This document shows, one piece after another, positions 8,429 through 17,030 of a stretch of 64,000 bases of DNA. Every line of letters begins with the position of its first letter. The stretch's first letter is position 1. Source of the DNA: Burkholderia sp. Bp9142. Lineage in GTDB: Bacteria; Pseudomonadota; Gammaproteobacteria; Burkholderiales; Burkholderiaceae. The notes under the pieces are model-generated. The model worked only from the letters and a program-made list of their open reading frames with translations, did no database searches and was not told the DNA's origin. The stretch is from positions 1 through 64,000 of the forward strand of contig NZ_QTPP01000036.1 in assembly GCF_003853415.1 (NCBI RefSeq), read 5' to 3'. The translations under genes were made by a program, and so were the position numbers.

Positions 8429-9907
8429 TCAGACTCGCACGGTCTTCTGCAGGACTGTCTTCGTCACGACGAACGCGTCGAGCGTCGACGGTCCGCCTTC
8501 TCGACCAATTCCGCTTTCCTTGACACCGCCGAACGGCGTGTCGGCATCGGGGGTCCCGAAATGATTGATCGATAGCACGCCGCATTCGAGCTCCCGACCG
8601 ATACGCTCCGCGTCGTGCAAGGAATTCGTGAATGCGTAGGCCGCGAGCCCGACGGAAAGACTGTTCGCTACCGTCAGGGCCTCATCGAGATCGGATACCG
8701 GCACGCATGCGCCGAGCGGTCCGAACGGCTCCGTCGTCATCGCGTCCGCGTCGAGCGGCACATCGGCCAATACCGTGGGTTCGAAAAAGTAACCGCGATC
8801 GCCGATCCGGTTGCCGCCTGCGGCGACGCGCGCGCCGCGCCGTCGGGCATCCGCGACGAGGGATTCCATCGCGGCGAGGCGACGGGCGCTCGCAACCGGC
8901 CCCATCTGCGCGTCCTGGCGGAACCCGTCGCCCACGCGGACGTCTTTCACCCCATCGGCAAATGCCGAGACGAATGCTTGATACACGCTGCGATGCACAA
9001 TGAAGCGCGACGGCGACGCACAGATCTGGCCGCTCGCATTGGTCTTGCCTTGTGCGGCGAGTCGGCCGACCGCCGCTCCGTCGACGCCTTCGCAAACGAG
9101 CACCGGCGCGTGGCCGCCAAGCTCCATCAGAACCGGCTTCATGGCCGCCGCGGCCAGCTGCGTAAGGTGCTTGCCAACCGGTACCGAACCCGTGAATGTC
9201 ACCAGCCTGGTGATGGGTGACGCGATCAAAGTCGACGAAATTTCGGCCGGATTGCCGAAAACGAGGTTCAGCACCCCAGCGGGCAGTCCCGCATCCTCGA
9301 ATGCCTGCACGACCTGACACGCAGCTCCCGGGGTTTCCTCGGCAGCTTTCAAAACGACCGAGCAGCCTGCTGCCAGCGCTGCACTGACCTTCCGTGCCGC
9401 GGAGCTGATCGGCACGTTCCACGGGGTAAAGGCCGCCACGGGTCCGATCGGCTGCCGCAGCACGAACTTCTGCATTTGCGGCTCGCCTGGCACGATGAGC
9501 CCATAATCCCGCAGCGACTGCGCGGCATTCCAGTCGAAGAAGTTCAGCGAACGATCGGCCTCGGCGTACGCATGCGCGTAGAGCTTGCCGTTTTCGAGGG
9601 TGATCGTCGAAGCGATCTCCTCCAACCGCTCCCTCATTAGTGCAGTTGCCTTCCTGATCACCGCAACACGCTGCTGGGGAGCGGTTTCGCGCCACGTCCG
9701 GAATCCGCGCGCCGCTGCGGCAAGAGCGCGCTCGAGGTCACCTGCAGTGGCCTTGGGGACACTTGCCAGGACTTCTTCCGTACTTGGGTTTCTCACCTCA
9801 ACGGCAGTCTCGCGATCGTAGATCCACTCGCCATCGATAAAAAGTCCGATTCGTGGGTACGCATATCGTCGCGTGCTTTCCGCAGTCGGGGAGCTCAACT
9901 TGACCAT
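8429..9907 (-). CDS. NAD(P)-dependent aldehyde dehydrogenase
   Basis: A 492-residue aldehyde dehydrogenase that oxidises an aldehyde to its acid with NAD(P)+. The coenzyme site FTGSVPVGK, the general base glutamate in LMELGGHAPVLV and the catalytic cysteine in GQICASPSRF are all present. The closest general type is succinate-semialdehyde / alpha-ketoglutarate-semialdehyde dehydrogenase, judged by motif style only. The ATG at 9907 has AAGGAA upstream. It is the first gene of the leftward transporter operon, which points to catabolism of the imported compound. The 85-bp gap to the binding protein is compatible with one transcript. Confidence 0.92.
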   Translation of the reverse strand: MVKLSSPTAESTRRYAYPRIGLFIDGEWIYDRETAVEVRNPSTEEVLASVPKATAGDLERALAAAARGFRTWRETAPQQRVAVIRKATALMRERLEEIASTITLENGKLYAHAYAEADRSLNFFDWNAAQSLRDYGLIVPGEPQMQKFVLRQPIGPVAAFTPWNVPISSAARKVSAALAAGCSVVLKAAEETPGAACQVVQAFEDAGLPAGVLNLVFGNPAEISSTLIASPITRLVTFTGSVPVGKHLTQLAAAAMKPVLMELGGHAPVLVCEGVDGAAVGRLAAQGKTNASGQICASPSRFIVHRSVYQAFVSAFADGVKDVRVGDGFRQDAQMGPVASARRLAAMESLVADARRRGARVAAGGNRIGDRGYFFEPTVLADVPLDADAMTTEPFGPLGACVPVSDLDEALTVANSLSVGLAAYAFTNSLHDAERIGRELECGVLSINHFGTPDADTPFGGVKESGIGREGGPSTLDAFVVTKTVLQKTVRV

Positions 9908-10633
9908 CTCTCTATTCCTTAGTTATCGAAAGCAAATTCAACGCAGATCATTACATGAGACCGTCAAGGTCCGACACGCAGTTGTCAGGTCCATGCAAAT
10001 AGTTCATTGACGCCGAACGTCCTATCGGTAGGCGAATCCGAGCACCGGAAGCAGGACATAAGCTTCGCCAGTTCCGCTCCGGTCGGCCGCACACCGCTCA
10101 ATTGTGGGTCCATGAACCAATTCCAGTTCACGCGAATGCGGAAGTAAAGACCGTAGCCGCTGCAGTGGAGAGATTCGACGCGCCGGACGTCGTCGGTTCA
10201 GACAGGCATGACAGATGCCGGTCCCCACGAATCCCAAGGCATCGACTGGTTGCCGCGCCGATGCTACTAGCATAAATTTCCACACTGGTTGCCTACTTGC
10301 GTCAAAAAGCTGTCTCCGTTGAAGCCAAGGTTATTGCCGCGAGAGACGTTAGGTCTAGTCGATTTTTCTGGCGTTGACGGTAAGTAACTCTGAATTCGGG
10401 ACGGGGCGGCAAAGCGCATCGCGCAAAGCCTGATGCAGACGGCATCGGCCAACAACGACGCGGTCTGCCGCGTTGTCGTCTTCCCCAAAAATCAGGGAAA
10501 AACCTGATCCGAATCTCGCAACCAAATCGTCGCGAATCAGATCGCCTCCTTGGTCCTCAGGTCGGGACTCCTTTTTCTCGGACGCTGTAACGGCTATGCT
10601 GCGCACTCACTTTTTCGATCTAGGAGAATCAGC
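9908..10633. other. Gene-free stretch between divergent operons
   Basis: About 725 bp between the leftward aldehyde dehydrogenase and the rightward ABM gene. Open frames here are short and resemble no family. The left member of a 23-bp inverted repeat lies at 10350-10372. The rest must carry the two divergent promoters, but I could not place -35/-10 boxes with confidence. Confidence 0.5.
10350..10372 (+). repeat. 23-bp inverted repeat, left copy
   Basis: The sequence TAGGTCTAGTCGATTTTTC followed by TGGC occurs here and, inverted and exact, at 11064-11086. Similarity continues inward on both sides after a short mismatch (CGGTAAGT, then CTGAA). The pair brackets the ABM gene and nothing else, as terminal inverted repeats of a small mobile element would. 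No transposase is inside. Confidence 0.7.
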
Positions 10634-10924
10634 ATGTCTGAAGTTTCCGCAGTAGCTATATCGTGGGCGAAACCGGGATACGAAGCTCAACTGGCAGAGG
10701 CTCTGGAAGGGCTGCTCGAGCCGACACACAAGGAAGCCGGCATGTTGCAGTACGAGATGCATCGCGACATGCGCGAACCACGCTGCTTCGTTTTCATCGA
10801 GCGTTGGGAAGATGAGAAGACGTTCGATGCTCACTGCAATTCCTCGCACGTTACGGCCTACCTGGAAAAGGTCGCTGACTGGGTCGAGAAAAATACGATC
10901 CATGTCCTTCGGAAGGTACGGTAA
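10634..10924 (+). CDS. ABM-domain (antibiotic biosynthesis monooxygenase-like) protein
   Basis: A small 96-residue protein with the dimeric alpha+beta ABM fold. Typical elements are the opening strand, the central stretch EAGMLQYEMHRD, then FVFIERWEDEKTFDAHCNSSHV and a final helix and strand. Family members act as quinol monooxygenases, heme-degrading enzymes or LsrG-like isomerases. The motif YEMHRD / ERWEDE / HCNSSH is closest to the general quinol monooxygenase YgiN type. The ATG at 10634 has AGGAGA upstream; a longer frame upstream lacks a good site. It lies alone between two inverted repeats and is divergent from the transporter operon. Confidence 0.82.
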   Translation: MSEVSAVAISWAKPGYEAQLAEALEGLLEPTHKEAGMLQYEMHRDMREPRCFVFIERWEDEKTFDAHCNSSHVTAYLEKVADWVEKNTIHVLRKVR

Positions 10925-10957
10925 CGAAACTGCTGCGGTCAGTTGAATTTCCAGCGG

Positions 10958-10976
10958 GTGTCGCGAAACGGGACAC
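10958..10976. promoter_or_regulatory. Dyad GTGTCGCGAAACGGGACAC
   Basis: A near-palindrome with GTGTC and GACAC arms, between the ABM gene and the lactonase gene. TGTC-spacer-GACA dyads are bound by Fis-type sigma-54 activators of the AcoR group. It lies about 190 bp upstream of the lactonase start, a plausible enhancer distance, but no activator gene is nearby. Confidence 0.3.
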
Positions 10977-10995
10977 TCGCGGAGCCGCGCTCATC

Positions 10996-11037
10996 GGGCG
11001 TACCTATCATCGGGATGAGACATCCCGAAAGACGCCC
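10996..11037. terminator. Nested hairpin after the ABM gene
   Basis: Outer arms GGGCGT and ACGCCC enclose an inner perfect stem CGGGATG-AGA-CATCCCG. It lies about 70 bp after the ABM stop codon and has no T-run, so it could be a terminator or a protein-binding dyad. Confidence 0.35.
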
Positions 11038-11063
11038 CTCGTTCAGCGAAACTTACCGCGCAT

Positions 11064-11086
11064 GCCAGAAAAATCGACTAGACCTA
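11064..11086 (-). repeat. 23-bp inverted repeat, right copy
   Basis: Exact reverse complement of 10350-10372. Similarity to the left copy extends inward (CGGTAAGTT, then GCTGAA). The two copies are about 690 bp apart. Confidence 0.7.
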
Positions 11087-11163
11087 CCTAGAGCAGCGAA
11101 ATAACCTTCATCTAAGGCCATCGGAAAGTTCGATGGCCGACATGTCGCGACACGAGCACATTC

Positions 11164-12030
11164 ATGAAAGAACATCGGGCCCGTCTGCTGGCCGACAACT
11201 TCGTTTTCCTGGAGGCTCCACGCTGGCGTAATGGCCGCCTGTGGGTTTCCGACGTATTCGATCTGAAGCTGTATACCGTCGACGAGAATGGTGGTCGAAC
11301 ATTCGTTTGCGATGTCGCCGGCCGCCCCGCCGGGATCGGATTCCTCGCAGATGATACGGCTGTAGTCGTGTCGTGCGCGGAAAAGAAGTTGATGAAGGTG
11401 TGCGGAAACGACGTATCGATTTACGCAGACCTTTCCGCGCTCGCCACCGGAGACCTCAACGATCTCGTCGTAGACGACGACGGACGCATCTACGTCGGAA
11501 ATTTCGGCTACGACTTGTTCGGTGGCGCACCCCGAGCTCTCACGGACCTGCATCTCGTCGAACCGGACGGGTCGATACGAGTCGCCGCGTCTGAACTCGA
11601 ATTTCCGAATGGTGCAGTTATCAAGGACGACGGGCGAACACTGGTCGTCGCCGAAACATGGCGCGGACACCTCACCGCCTATGACAGGGACCCGCTGGGC
11701 AATCTGTCGAATCGGCGCCTCTACGCCGATCTCGGCGAGCGACAACCGGATGGCATCTGTGCAGACGCGGATGGCGCCATCTGGGCAGGGTGCTACAACA
11801 CCGGGGAATTCGTACGCGTACTCGAAGGGGGCGCCATCACGGATCGCGTGCAGTTTGACGGACATGCCGTCTCGTGTGTGCTGGGCGGTAACGATGGCAC
11901 GACTCTTTACTGCTGCGTATACCTTGGAACCGACGAAGAGCTTCAGGCACGAATTCCACGCAGCGCGATCTTCACAGTTGAAGTGACATCGCCTGGTCCC
12001 GCCTCCCAGGCGGGCCGGACTGGCATGTGA
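11164..12030 (+). CDS. SMP-30/gluconolactonase-like beta-propeller protein
   Basis: A 288-residue six-bladed beta-propeller of the SMP-30 / gluconolactonase / LRE family, which hydrolyses sugar lactones with a divalent metal. The metal-ligand glutamate lies in FLEAPRWRNGRLWVSDV. The central NGAVIKDDGRTLVVAET and QPDGICADADGAIWAGC repeats are typical. No signal peptide is seen, so it is probably cytoplasmic. The start ATG at 11164 lacks a strong Shine-Dalgarno. It is followed 196 bp later by an SDR dehydrogenase, and a sugar dehydrogenase plus lactonase is a common pair in oxidative sugar breakdown. The true lactone is unknown. Confidence 0.85.
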   Translation: MKEHRARLLADNFVFLEAPRWRNGRLWVSDVFDLKLYTVDENGGRTFVCDVAGRPAGIGFLADDTAVVVSCAEKKLMKVCGNDVSIYADLSALATGDLNDLVVDDDGRIYVGNFGYDLFGGAPRALTDLHLVEPDGSIRVAASELEFPNGAVIKDDGRTLVVAETWRGHLTAYDRDPLGNLSNRRLYADLGERQPDGICADADGAIWAGCYNTGEFVRVLEGGAITDRVQFDGHAVSCVLGGNDGTTLYCCVYLGTDEELQARIPRSAIFTVEVTSPGPASQAGRTGM

Positions 12031-12226
12031 CCTGCCGGCCGTTCCCTGGGACACGACATATAACGCGCAGCCAAAGCCGCGCACGGATTGCGAATCCTTG
12101 CCCCTAGAGAAGGCCGGCAGCCGGTCGGGACATCGACCGCCAAGTTCGCGCGAATCCTGAAATGCTCGAGGACTCGCGCGTTGACCATATCAAAACGAGC
12201 AAATGGAACGGAGATAGGACCGCAAT

Positions 12227-13003
12227 ATGACGATTCATCGGAAATGGAACTACGAAGGTAAGGTCGCCTTTGTAACGGGTGGTGCAAACGGTATCGGTCG
12301 CGTCACGGCACTGGCGTTTGCGCGAGAAGGTGCCAATGTCGTTGTCGCAGATCTTTCGCAAGAGGGCGCAGCGGAAACGGTACGGGAGATCGAAACCCTT
12401 GGAGTACGTGCGATCGCAGTGAAGTGCGATGTCTCGAGATCGGAAGACGTAAAGGTAGCCCTCGACAAGACGATCGAGACGTTCGGCCGCCTCGACTTCG
12501 CCTTCAACAACGCAGGCATCGAACAACCTTTGTCGTATACAGCCGACGTATCCGACGAACTGTTCGAACGGACCGTTCGCGTGAATCTCGGCGGCGTGTT
12601 TTATTGCATGAAGCACCAAATCCCGCTGATGCTCAAGAACGGTGGCGGTGCAATCGTGAACACGTCGTCCGGTGCCGGCGTCGTGGGCATTCGCGGCCAG
12701 GGCGCATATTGCGCGGCGAAACATGGTGTGATCGGCCTCACCAAGTCAGCGGCCCTGGAGTATGCGAAGGACGGCGTGCGTATCAACGCCGTCTGTCCAG
12801 GCATCATCGACACACCGATGATCGGCCGATTCACGCAAGGCACCGAGGAAGGTCGTCAGCGAATGATCGCGCAGGAACCCGTTGGCCGACTGGGCAAACC
12901 TGAAGAGATCGCCGAAACCGTTCTCTGGCTCTGCTCCGACGTTGCCGGGTTTGCGATCGGTCATGCTGTCGTAGTAGACGGTGGCCAAACAGCAGGACTC
13001 TAA
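12227..13003 (+). CDS. SDR family oxidoreductase
   Basis: Classical short-chain dehydrogenase of 258 residues. The nucleotide site is TGGANGIG near residue 18. NNAG, the catalytic serine in NTSSGAG and the YCAAKHG Tyr/Lys pair are all present. An aspartate after the second strand (VVVADLS) favours NAD over NADP. The C-terminal GHAVVVDGGQTAGL is the usual SDR ending. Proteins of this form are often annotated as glucose 1-dehydrogenase or 3-oxoacyl reductase, but the substrate cannot be told. Its place after the lactonase gene suggests sugar or sugar-alcohol oxidation. Confidence 0.88.
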   Translation: MTIHRKWNYEGKVAFVTGGANGIGRVTALAFAREGANVVVADLSQEGAAETVREIETLGVRAIAVKCDVSRSEDVKVALDKTIETFGRLDFAFNNAGIEQPLSYTADVSDELFERTVRVNLGGVFYCMKHQIPLMLKNGGGAIVNTSSGAGVVGIRGQGAYCAAKHGVIGLTKSAALEYAKDGVRINAVCPGIIDTPMIGRFTQGTEEGRQRMIAQEPVGRLGKPEEIAETVLWLCSDVAGFAIGHAVVVDGGQTAGL

Positions 13004-13023
13004 TCTCGGCCGCAAACCGGGAC

Positions 13024-13051
13024 GTGGGGCGCACTTGTCACTGCGCCCCAC
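13024..13051 (+). terminator. GC-rich hairpin after the SDR gene
   Basis: A perfect 10-bp stem GTGGGGCGCA / TGCGCCCCAC with an eight-base loop, 20 bp after the stop codon. It has no T-tract, as is frequent in high-GC genomes. The rest of the 412-bp gap to the next gene holds no recognisable gene. Confidence 0.5.
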
Positions 13052-13415
13052 ATCGACTCTCCGCATACGAATGGTCGCTGGGCCGGCAACGAATTGGACT
13101 ACGTCCGGGGCCGAGCGCACCACGATAGACATCATTGCCCTGACTACATCGAAGCGTCGATTCTGGACGCTTCAACATCACTGTCGTTCATGCTTGCGCT
13201 CATCTCGACTCCACGCGCATCTCGCCTGAGATGGGACTAGAGATAAGAACAAGAAACCAAATCGCTCTGTAGCGCCACACCGCATCTCGCTCCGACGGAG
13301 CGGTACTTTTTCCATCCAGCCGGTTTTCTTGCGCTGCTAGTGGATGCCTCACGCAGGTCAACGAAATGGACAGATTCGAGATCGAACCATACGGTGGCGA
13401 CATGCAAACTCAACC

Positions 13416-14807
13416 ATGAATCAAAACTCCGCGCAAGCACCTCTACTGTGGATCGTGGCAACGGGCTTTTTCATGCAAACGCTCGATACTACTATCGTCA
13501 ATACCGCACTCCCGTCTATCGCGTCCAGCTTCAACGCGTCGCCTCTCGCAATGCGCTCGATCGTTGTCGCCTACACGCTCACAATGGCGCTCCTCACGCC
13601 AGCTTCCGGCTGGCTAGCAGACCGCTTTGGCACCCGTCACGTCTACTTCGCTGCAATCCTTGTCTTCGTCATCGGATCGATTTTTTGTTCGAGCGCACAG
13701 ACGTTGGATCAGTTGGTAACCGCTCGCGTACTTCAGGGGATCGGAGGGGCGATGCTGTTGCCAATCGGGCGCCTTGCGATACTGAGAAGCATGCCAGGAG
13801 AGCAGTATGTGTCTGCGCTCGCGCTTGTTTCGATTGCCGGGCAAGCTGGACCCATTGTCGGTCCGACTCTCGGAGGATTGTTTTCGGAGATGATCTCGTG
13901 GCACTGGATCTTCTTGATCAACGTACCCATCGGGATTTTCGGCCTTCTCGCCGTTCGTCGCTATCTGCCGCGCGATACGGCGCGGGCAGCCCCACCGTTC
14001 GATTTTGCAGGTTGCGCCCTACTCTCGCTCGCGATGATTGCCTTCTCACTCGCGACAGATGCCCCATTCGACGTCCACCATATGCCACGGTCGGCGGCAC
14101 TGTTCCTGCTCGGACTTGTCGCGTCACTCGCCTACATTCCGTATGCGCGGCTCCGGTCCAGCCCACTCTTCAGGTTAGCCCTCTTTCGCGAACAGAATTT
14201 CAGCGTTGGCCTGGTCGGGAACCTCGTGTGCCGCATCGGATCGAGTGCTGTGCCGTTCCTGCTGCCACTCATGATGCAGTTGCAAATTGGATTCACACCA
14301 CTGCAATCGGGTTTGATGCTACTTCCTGCTGCACTCGCCGGGGCCACCGCAAAGCGCTGGATACCACCACTCGTCAAACGTTACGGGTACAGCACCTTTC
14401 TGCTGGGCAATACATTGATGGTCGGCACATTCATCATGGCGCTTTCGCTGTTTTCGATTAACACGCCGCTTGCCGTCGAGATCCTCCTGTTGGCTGCGTT
14501 CGGTGCGACCAACTCGATGCAGTTTGCGGCAATGAATAGCGTCACGCTGAAGGACTTGTCTCGCTCGGATGCGGCAACCGGCAATAGTCTCTTCTCGATG
14601 GTTCAGATGCTTGCGATTGGACTGGGGGTCTCGATTGGTGGCGCGCTCGTCCACATTTTTTCCTGGCAATGGAAATCGGTCTCCGTCGGATTCAGACTCG
14701 GATTCATCTGCGTCGGTCTTATTACGCTTCTATCTGCGCTGGTATTTAGAAGACTCGATAACACCCGTACAGTGCTGGCGCAGACTCCTCAACAAGCTAG
14801 CTCCTGA
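13416..14807 (+). CDS. MdtD-like MFS multidrug transporter (DHA2)
   Basis: A 463-residue, 14-helix exporter of the DHA2 (EmrB/QacA) group. The opening LWIVATGFFMQTLDTTIVNT and later RLAILRSMPGEQY and SWHWIFLINVPIGI follow E. coli MdtD closely, so it is best called MdtD-like. DHA2 motif A appears as GWLADRFGTRHVY. The ATG at 13416 aligns with the family N-terminus; the frame extends 24 codons upstream without family similarity. No clear Shine-Dalgarno is seen. In E. coli mdtD belongs to the mdtABCD operon. Here it is 22 kb from mdtABC, next to catabolic genes. Confidence 0.85.
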   Translation: MNQNSAQAPLLWIVATGFFMQTLDTTIVNTALPSIASSFNASPLAMRSIVVAYTLTMALLTPASGWLADRFGTRHVYFAAILVFVIGSIFCSSAQTLDQLVTARVLQGIGGAMLLPIGRLAILRSMPGEQYVSALALVSIAGQAGPIVGPTLGGLFSEMISWHWIFLINVPIGIFGLLAVRRYLPRDTARAAPPFDFAGCALLSLAMIAFSLATDAPFDVHHMPRSAALFLLGLVASLAYIPYARLRSSPLFRLALFREQNFSVGLVGNLVCRIGSSAVPFLLPLMMQLQIGFTPLQSGLMLLPAALAGATAKRWIPPLVKRYGYSTFLLGNTLMVGTFIMALSLFSINTPLAVEILLLAAFGATNSMQFAAMNSVTLKDLSRSDAATGNSLFSMVQMLAIGLGVSIGGALVHIFSWQWKSVSVGFRLGFICVGLITLLSALVFRRLDNTRTVLAQTPQQASS

Positions 14808-14840
14808 TCAGGTCAGGCGCGAGCCGCACGGGACACCATC

Positions 14841-14881
14841 AAAAAAAGGCGGCACGACGCAGGGTATGGCGTTCGTGCCGC
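14841..14881 (-). terminator. Rho-independent terminator of the porin gene
   Basis: On the minus strand an 8-bp stem GCGGCACG / CGTGCCGC, extended by ACGC/GCGT, is followed directly by seven T residues. It lies 67 bp after the porin stop codon and is the clearest factor-independent terminator in the left half. Confidence 0.8.
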
Positions 14882-14947
14882 ATAAAGTTTGCGCTTGGAG
14901 ATACACTAGAGCGACAATGAAGCTGCTCCGAAAGAGTGAATCTAAAA

Positions 14948-16132
14948 TCAGAACAGGGTCATGATGCCAGCGACAACGCCGAACTGACTGTGACCGTAGT
15001 TCGGTGAAATGTTTCCAGCTGCCCCACCCTGGTTCTGGTTCGGGCCGTACGGATCGGCGAAGCCATTTCCCAACCCCAGGTTTGACGTCGAGCTGTTGTG
15101 GAGATACGCGAGCTCCGTATAGAAGAAAGTACGCTTCGACAGGCTGTAAGTGCCCCCGAGCGTATACATGGTCGCGTTGCCATTCCCGTTGTTTGCGTTC
15201 GCGTGGTAAACCGCGCCGGTGACCGCGGCAAACGGGTTCACGGTATAGGTCACCCCGACCCACTCATGGTCAACCGCCGTCGGTACACCTCTCGCTCCCG
15301 ATGGCAACGTGCCACTCGAGACACCGTAGCTGCCCAGAGATGCATCCGGTGCACTCAGATGTTGGTAGCCAAGATACGCTTTCAACGGCCCCCATGTAAA
15401 ATTTCCGCCTGCCATGACGGATCGCGAACTGACGTAGACGTTGCTGAACTTTCCGTTCGGATCGCGCGTTTCGTCGTAGATTGCGAGCACCTCGAAGTTG
15501 CTGCCGTTGTACATCGCCTTGATGCCATCGGCACGCCCCTGAGCACCGCCAAGCTGGTTCGGCCCTGAACCGGAAATTCCGCTGCTTGATGGCGCCGAGT
15601 TCCATCCGTTCGCATTGTTCGTCAGATCGTACTGCCCTTTTACCGTGAATCCATCGATACTGGGCGACGTGTACTCCAGCCCGTTGCCCGCCTGCGTCCA
15701 ATTGCGACCACGTACCAGGGTCGACAGCGCAAACTGTTGAAAGACTTGCGGATCGGCGTCGTAGCTGTCCTGCATGATCTCGCCCGTACCAATGTTGCCC
15801 ATCTTGAACGTGCCATAACGATCATGGGTGACACCGATGTATGCATGGCGGCCGAACAAACTTCCGTTGTTGATGCCGCCATTCAACGTGTTAATACCGC
15901 TCTCGAGTTTGAAGAGGGCCTTGGTTCCTCCACCAAGATCCTCGGTCCCTTCGATCCCCCACCACGATTCCCCAAACCCTGCAGTCTCAAGGCCGATCAA
16001 ACGCCCATCGGCTCGCCCGCTCCAGTACGTCATGCCGTTGTCGATCCGACCGTAGAGCGTGACGCTGCTCTGTGCGTATGCCCCAGAGGCAATCGCGAGC
16101 AACGAAAGACCAATCCATCCCTTCGCTTTCAT
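14948..16132 (-). CDS. Outer-membrane porin (Burkholderia OmpC-like)
   Basis: A 394-residue beta-barrel porin of the beta-proteobacterial type. It has a signal peptide (LLAIASGAYA-QSSVTLYG) and the conserved N-terminal strand SSVTLYGRIDNGM. Typical repeats include FGRHAYIGVTHDRYGTFKMG, and the barrel ends in an aromatic residue (MTLF). The ATG at 16132 was chosen because AAGGAAG lies upstream; an earlier in-frame start has none. It probably gives outer-membrane passage for the compounds handled by the neighbouring transporters. It is monocistronic, with its own terminator. Confidence 0.92.
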   Translation of the reverse strand: MKAKGWIGLSLLAIASGAYAQSSVTLYGRIDNGMTYWSGRADGRLIGLETAGFGESWWGIEGTEDLGGGTKALFKLESGINTLNGGINNGSLFGRHAYIGVTHDRYGTFKMGNIGTGEIMQDSYDADPQVFQQFALSTLVRGRNWTQAGNGLEYTSPSIDGFTVKGQYDLTNNANGWNSAPSSSGISGSGPNQLGGAQGRADGIKAMYNGSNFEVLAIYDETRDPNGKFSNVYVSSRSVMAGGNFTWGPLKAYLGYQHLSAPDASLGSYGVSSGTLPSGARGVPTAVDHEWVGVTYTVNPFAAVTGAVYHANANNGNGNATMYTLGGTYSLSKRTFFYTELAYLHNSSTSNLGLGNGFADPYGPNQNQGGAAGNISPNYGHSQFGVVAGIMTLF

Positions 16133-16766
16133 ATGACTTCCTTGAATTGACGTCCCCACCATCACGAAACAGGGGTCTACGATGGACCCCTTCGTCGATC
16201 CACTTCGCAGCGGATTGAGTGGGACTATATTTTCAAGGACGTCTATTCCGCATCTATCGAAATCGATAATCCTGATGTGCTTGATGGTAATATTTTTCCG
16301 GAGGATCTTCCGATATCTGGCCAGTTCGACTGACCATATTCTTCCGAATTCCTTATTTCACTTTGAAACAGGAGACCGACGGTGATACCGTCGCGCATTC
16401 ACTAACTTGTTCGACTCGTAAAGATGCGTCGTCACCGACGCGCCCGGTATCGAGACATGTTGCACGACTGCAACGGAACAGCGAGCGAGTCGGCAGACGC
16501 CTGGATGGGCCGGTCCGCCAAGGCGAGAAATCATTCGGACCAGCTTCAAGGATTGGAGTGCGTCGATCGGCAGCACGGCAACGTGCCGAGGCGATCACGG
16601 GAATCAAATTCGCCGGGCACTAGCGTGACCGCCGTGATGTCGGTAGGCGTAACGTCGCGTCGCGAACGCATATCGACCAGTGATGGTGTGCCCGCCGAGT
16701 CTGGCGTGCCGGGGCGATCAGCGCCGCCCCGATCGTTGCGAGCATTATGGAAGTGCTGCGGAAATA
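16133..16766. other. Gene-free stretch upstream of the porin
   Basis: About 630 bp between the porin start and the end of the DUF4148 gene. The part near 16200-16360 is AT-rich and probably contains the porin promoter. A perfect dyad lies at 16377-16393. Short frames on both strands between 16350 and 16860 look like no known family; a decayed gene is possible but not demonstrable. Confidence 0.5.
16377..16393. promoter_or_regulatory. Perfect dyad CGACGGTGATACCGTCG
   Basis: Seven-base arms CGACGGT and ACCGTCG around GAT, about 245 bp upstream of the porin start. It may be an operator or a hairpin; no matching regulator can be assigned. Confidence 0.3.
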
Positions 16767-17030
16767 TCAATTGCACTTCGGCGATGCGCCGGTGTCCGCG
16801 AATTGCGCATGTGTCTGCTGCGCAAGCGATACTTTCGTTGTCGCTGATTGAACATCATTGACCCAGGTACGCGGATTCGCACGTGCCGGATTGAAGCCGG
16901 CCGCCTCGTATTGAATCATTTCATTGCGAACTTGTTCGCGGGTCAGGCCTTGCGAAGTCGACTGGGCAGATGCAATCGCAGGAATGAGGACAGCAGACGC
17001 GGCGGCGACAAGAGCGATACGGTTTTTCAT
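16767..17030 (-). CDS. DUF4148 domain secreted small protein
   Basis: An 87-residue exported protein with a signal peptide (ALVAAASAVLIPAIASA-Q). The DUF4148 signature is LTREQVRNEMIQYEAAGFNPA. The family is abundant in Burkholderia and has no assigned biochemical role. The ATG at 17030 is chosen because it begins a proper signal peptide; the frame is open much further upstream without similarity. It is divergent from the LysR regulator, which may control it. Confidence 0.85.
   Translation of the reverse strand: MKNRIALVAAASAVLIPAIASAQSTSQGLTREQVRNEMIQYEAAGFNPARANPRTWVNDVQSATTKVSLAQQTHAQFADTGASPKCN

Noticed and set aside
10022..10285. 87-codon minus-strand frame downstream of ALDH start region
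   Set aside because: No domain, no Shine-Dalgarno; likely chance.
11053..12084. 343-codon minus-strand frame opposite the lactonase gene
   Set aside because: Shadow of the SMP-30 gene, whose propeller repeats are convincing.
16353..16861. Overlapping frames on both strands in the gap before the DUF4148 gene
   Set aside because: Considered as a decayed regulator or transposase, but no conserved motif could be followed in any frame.
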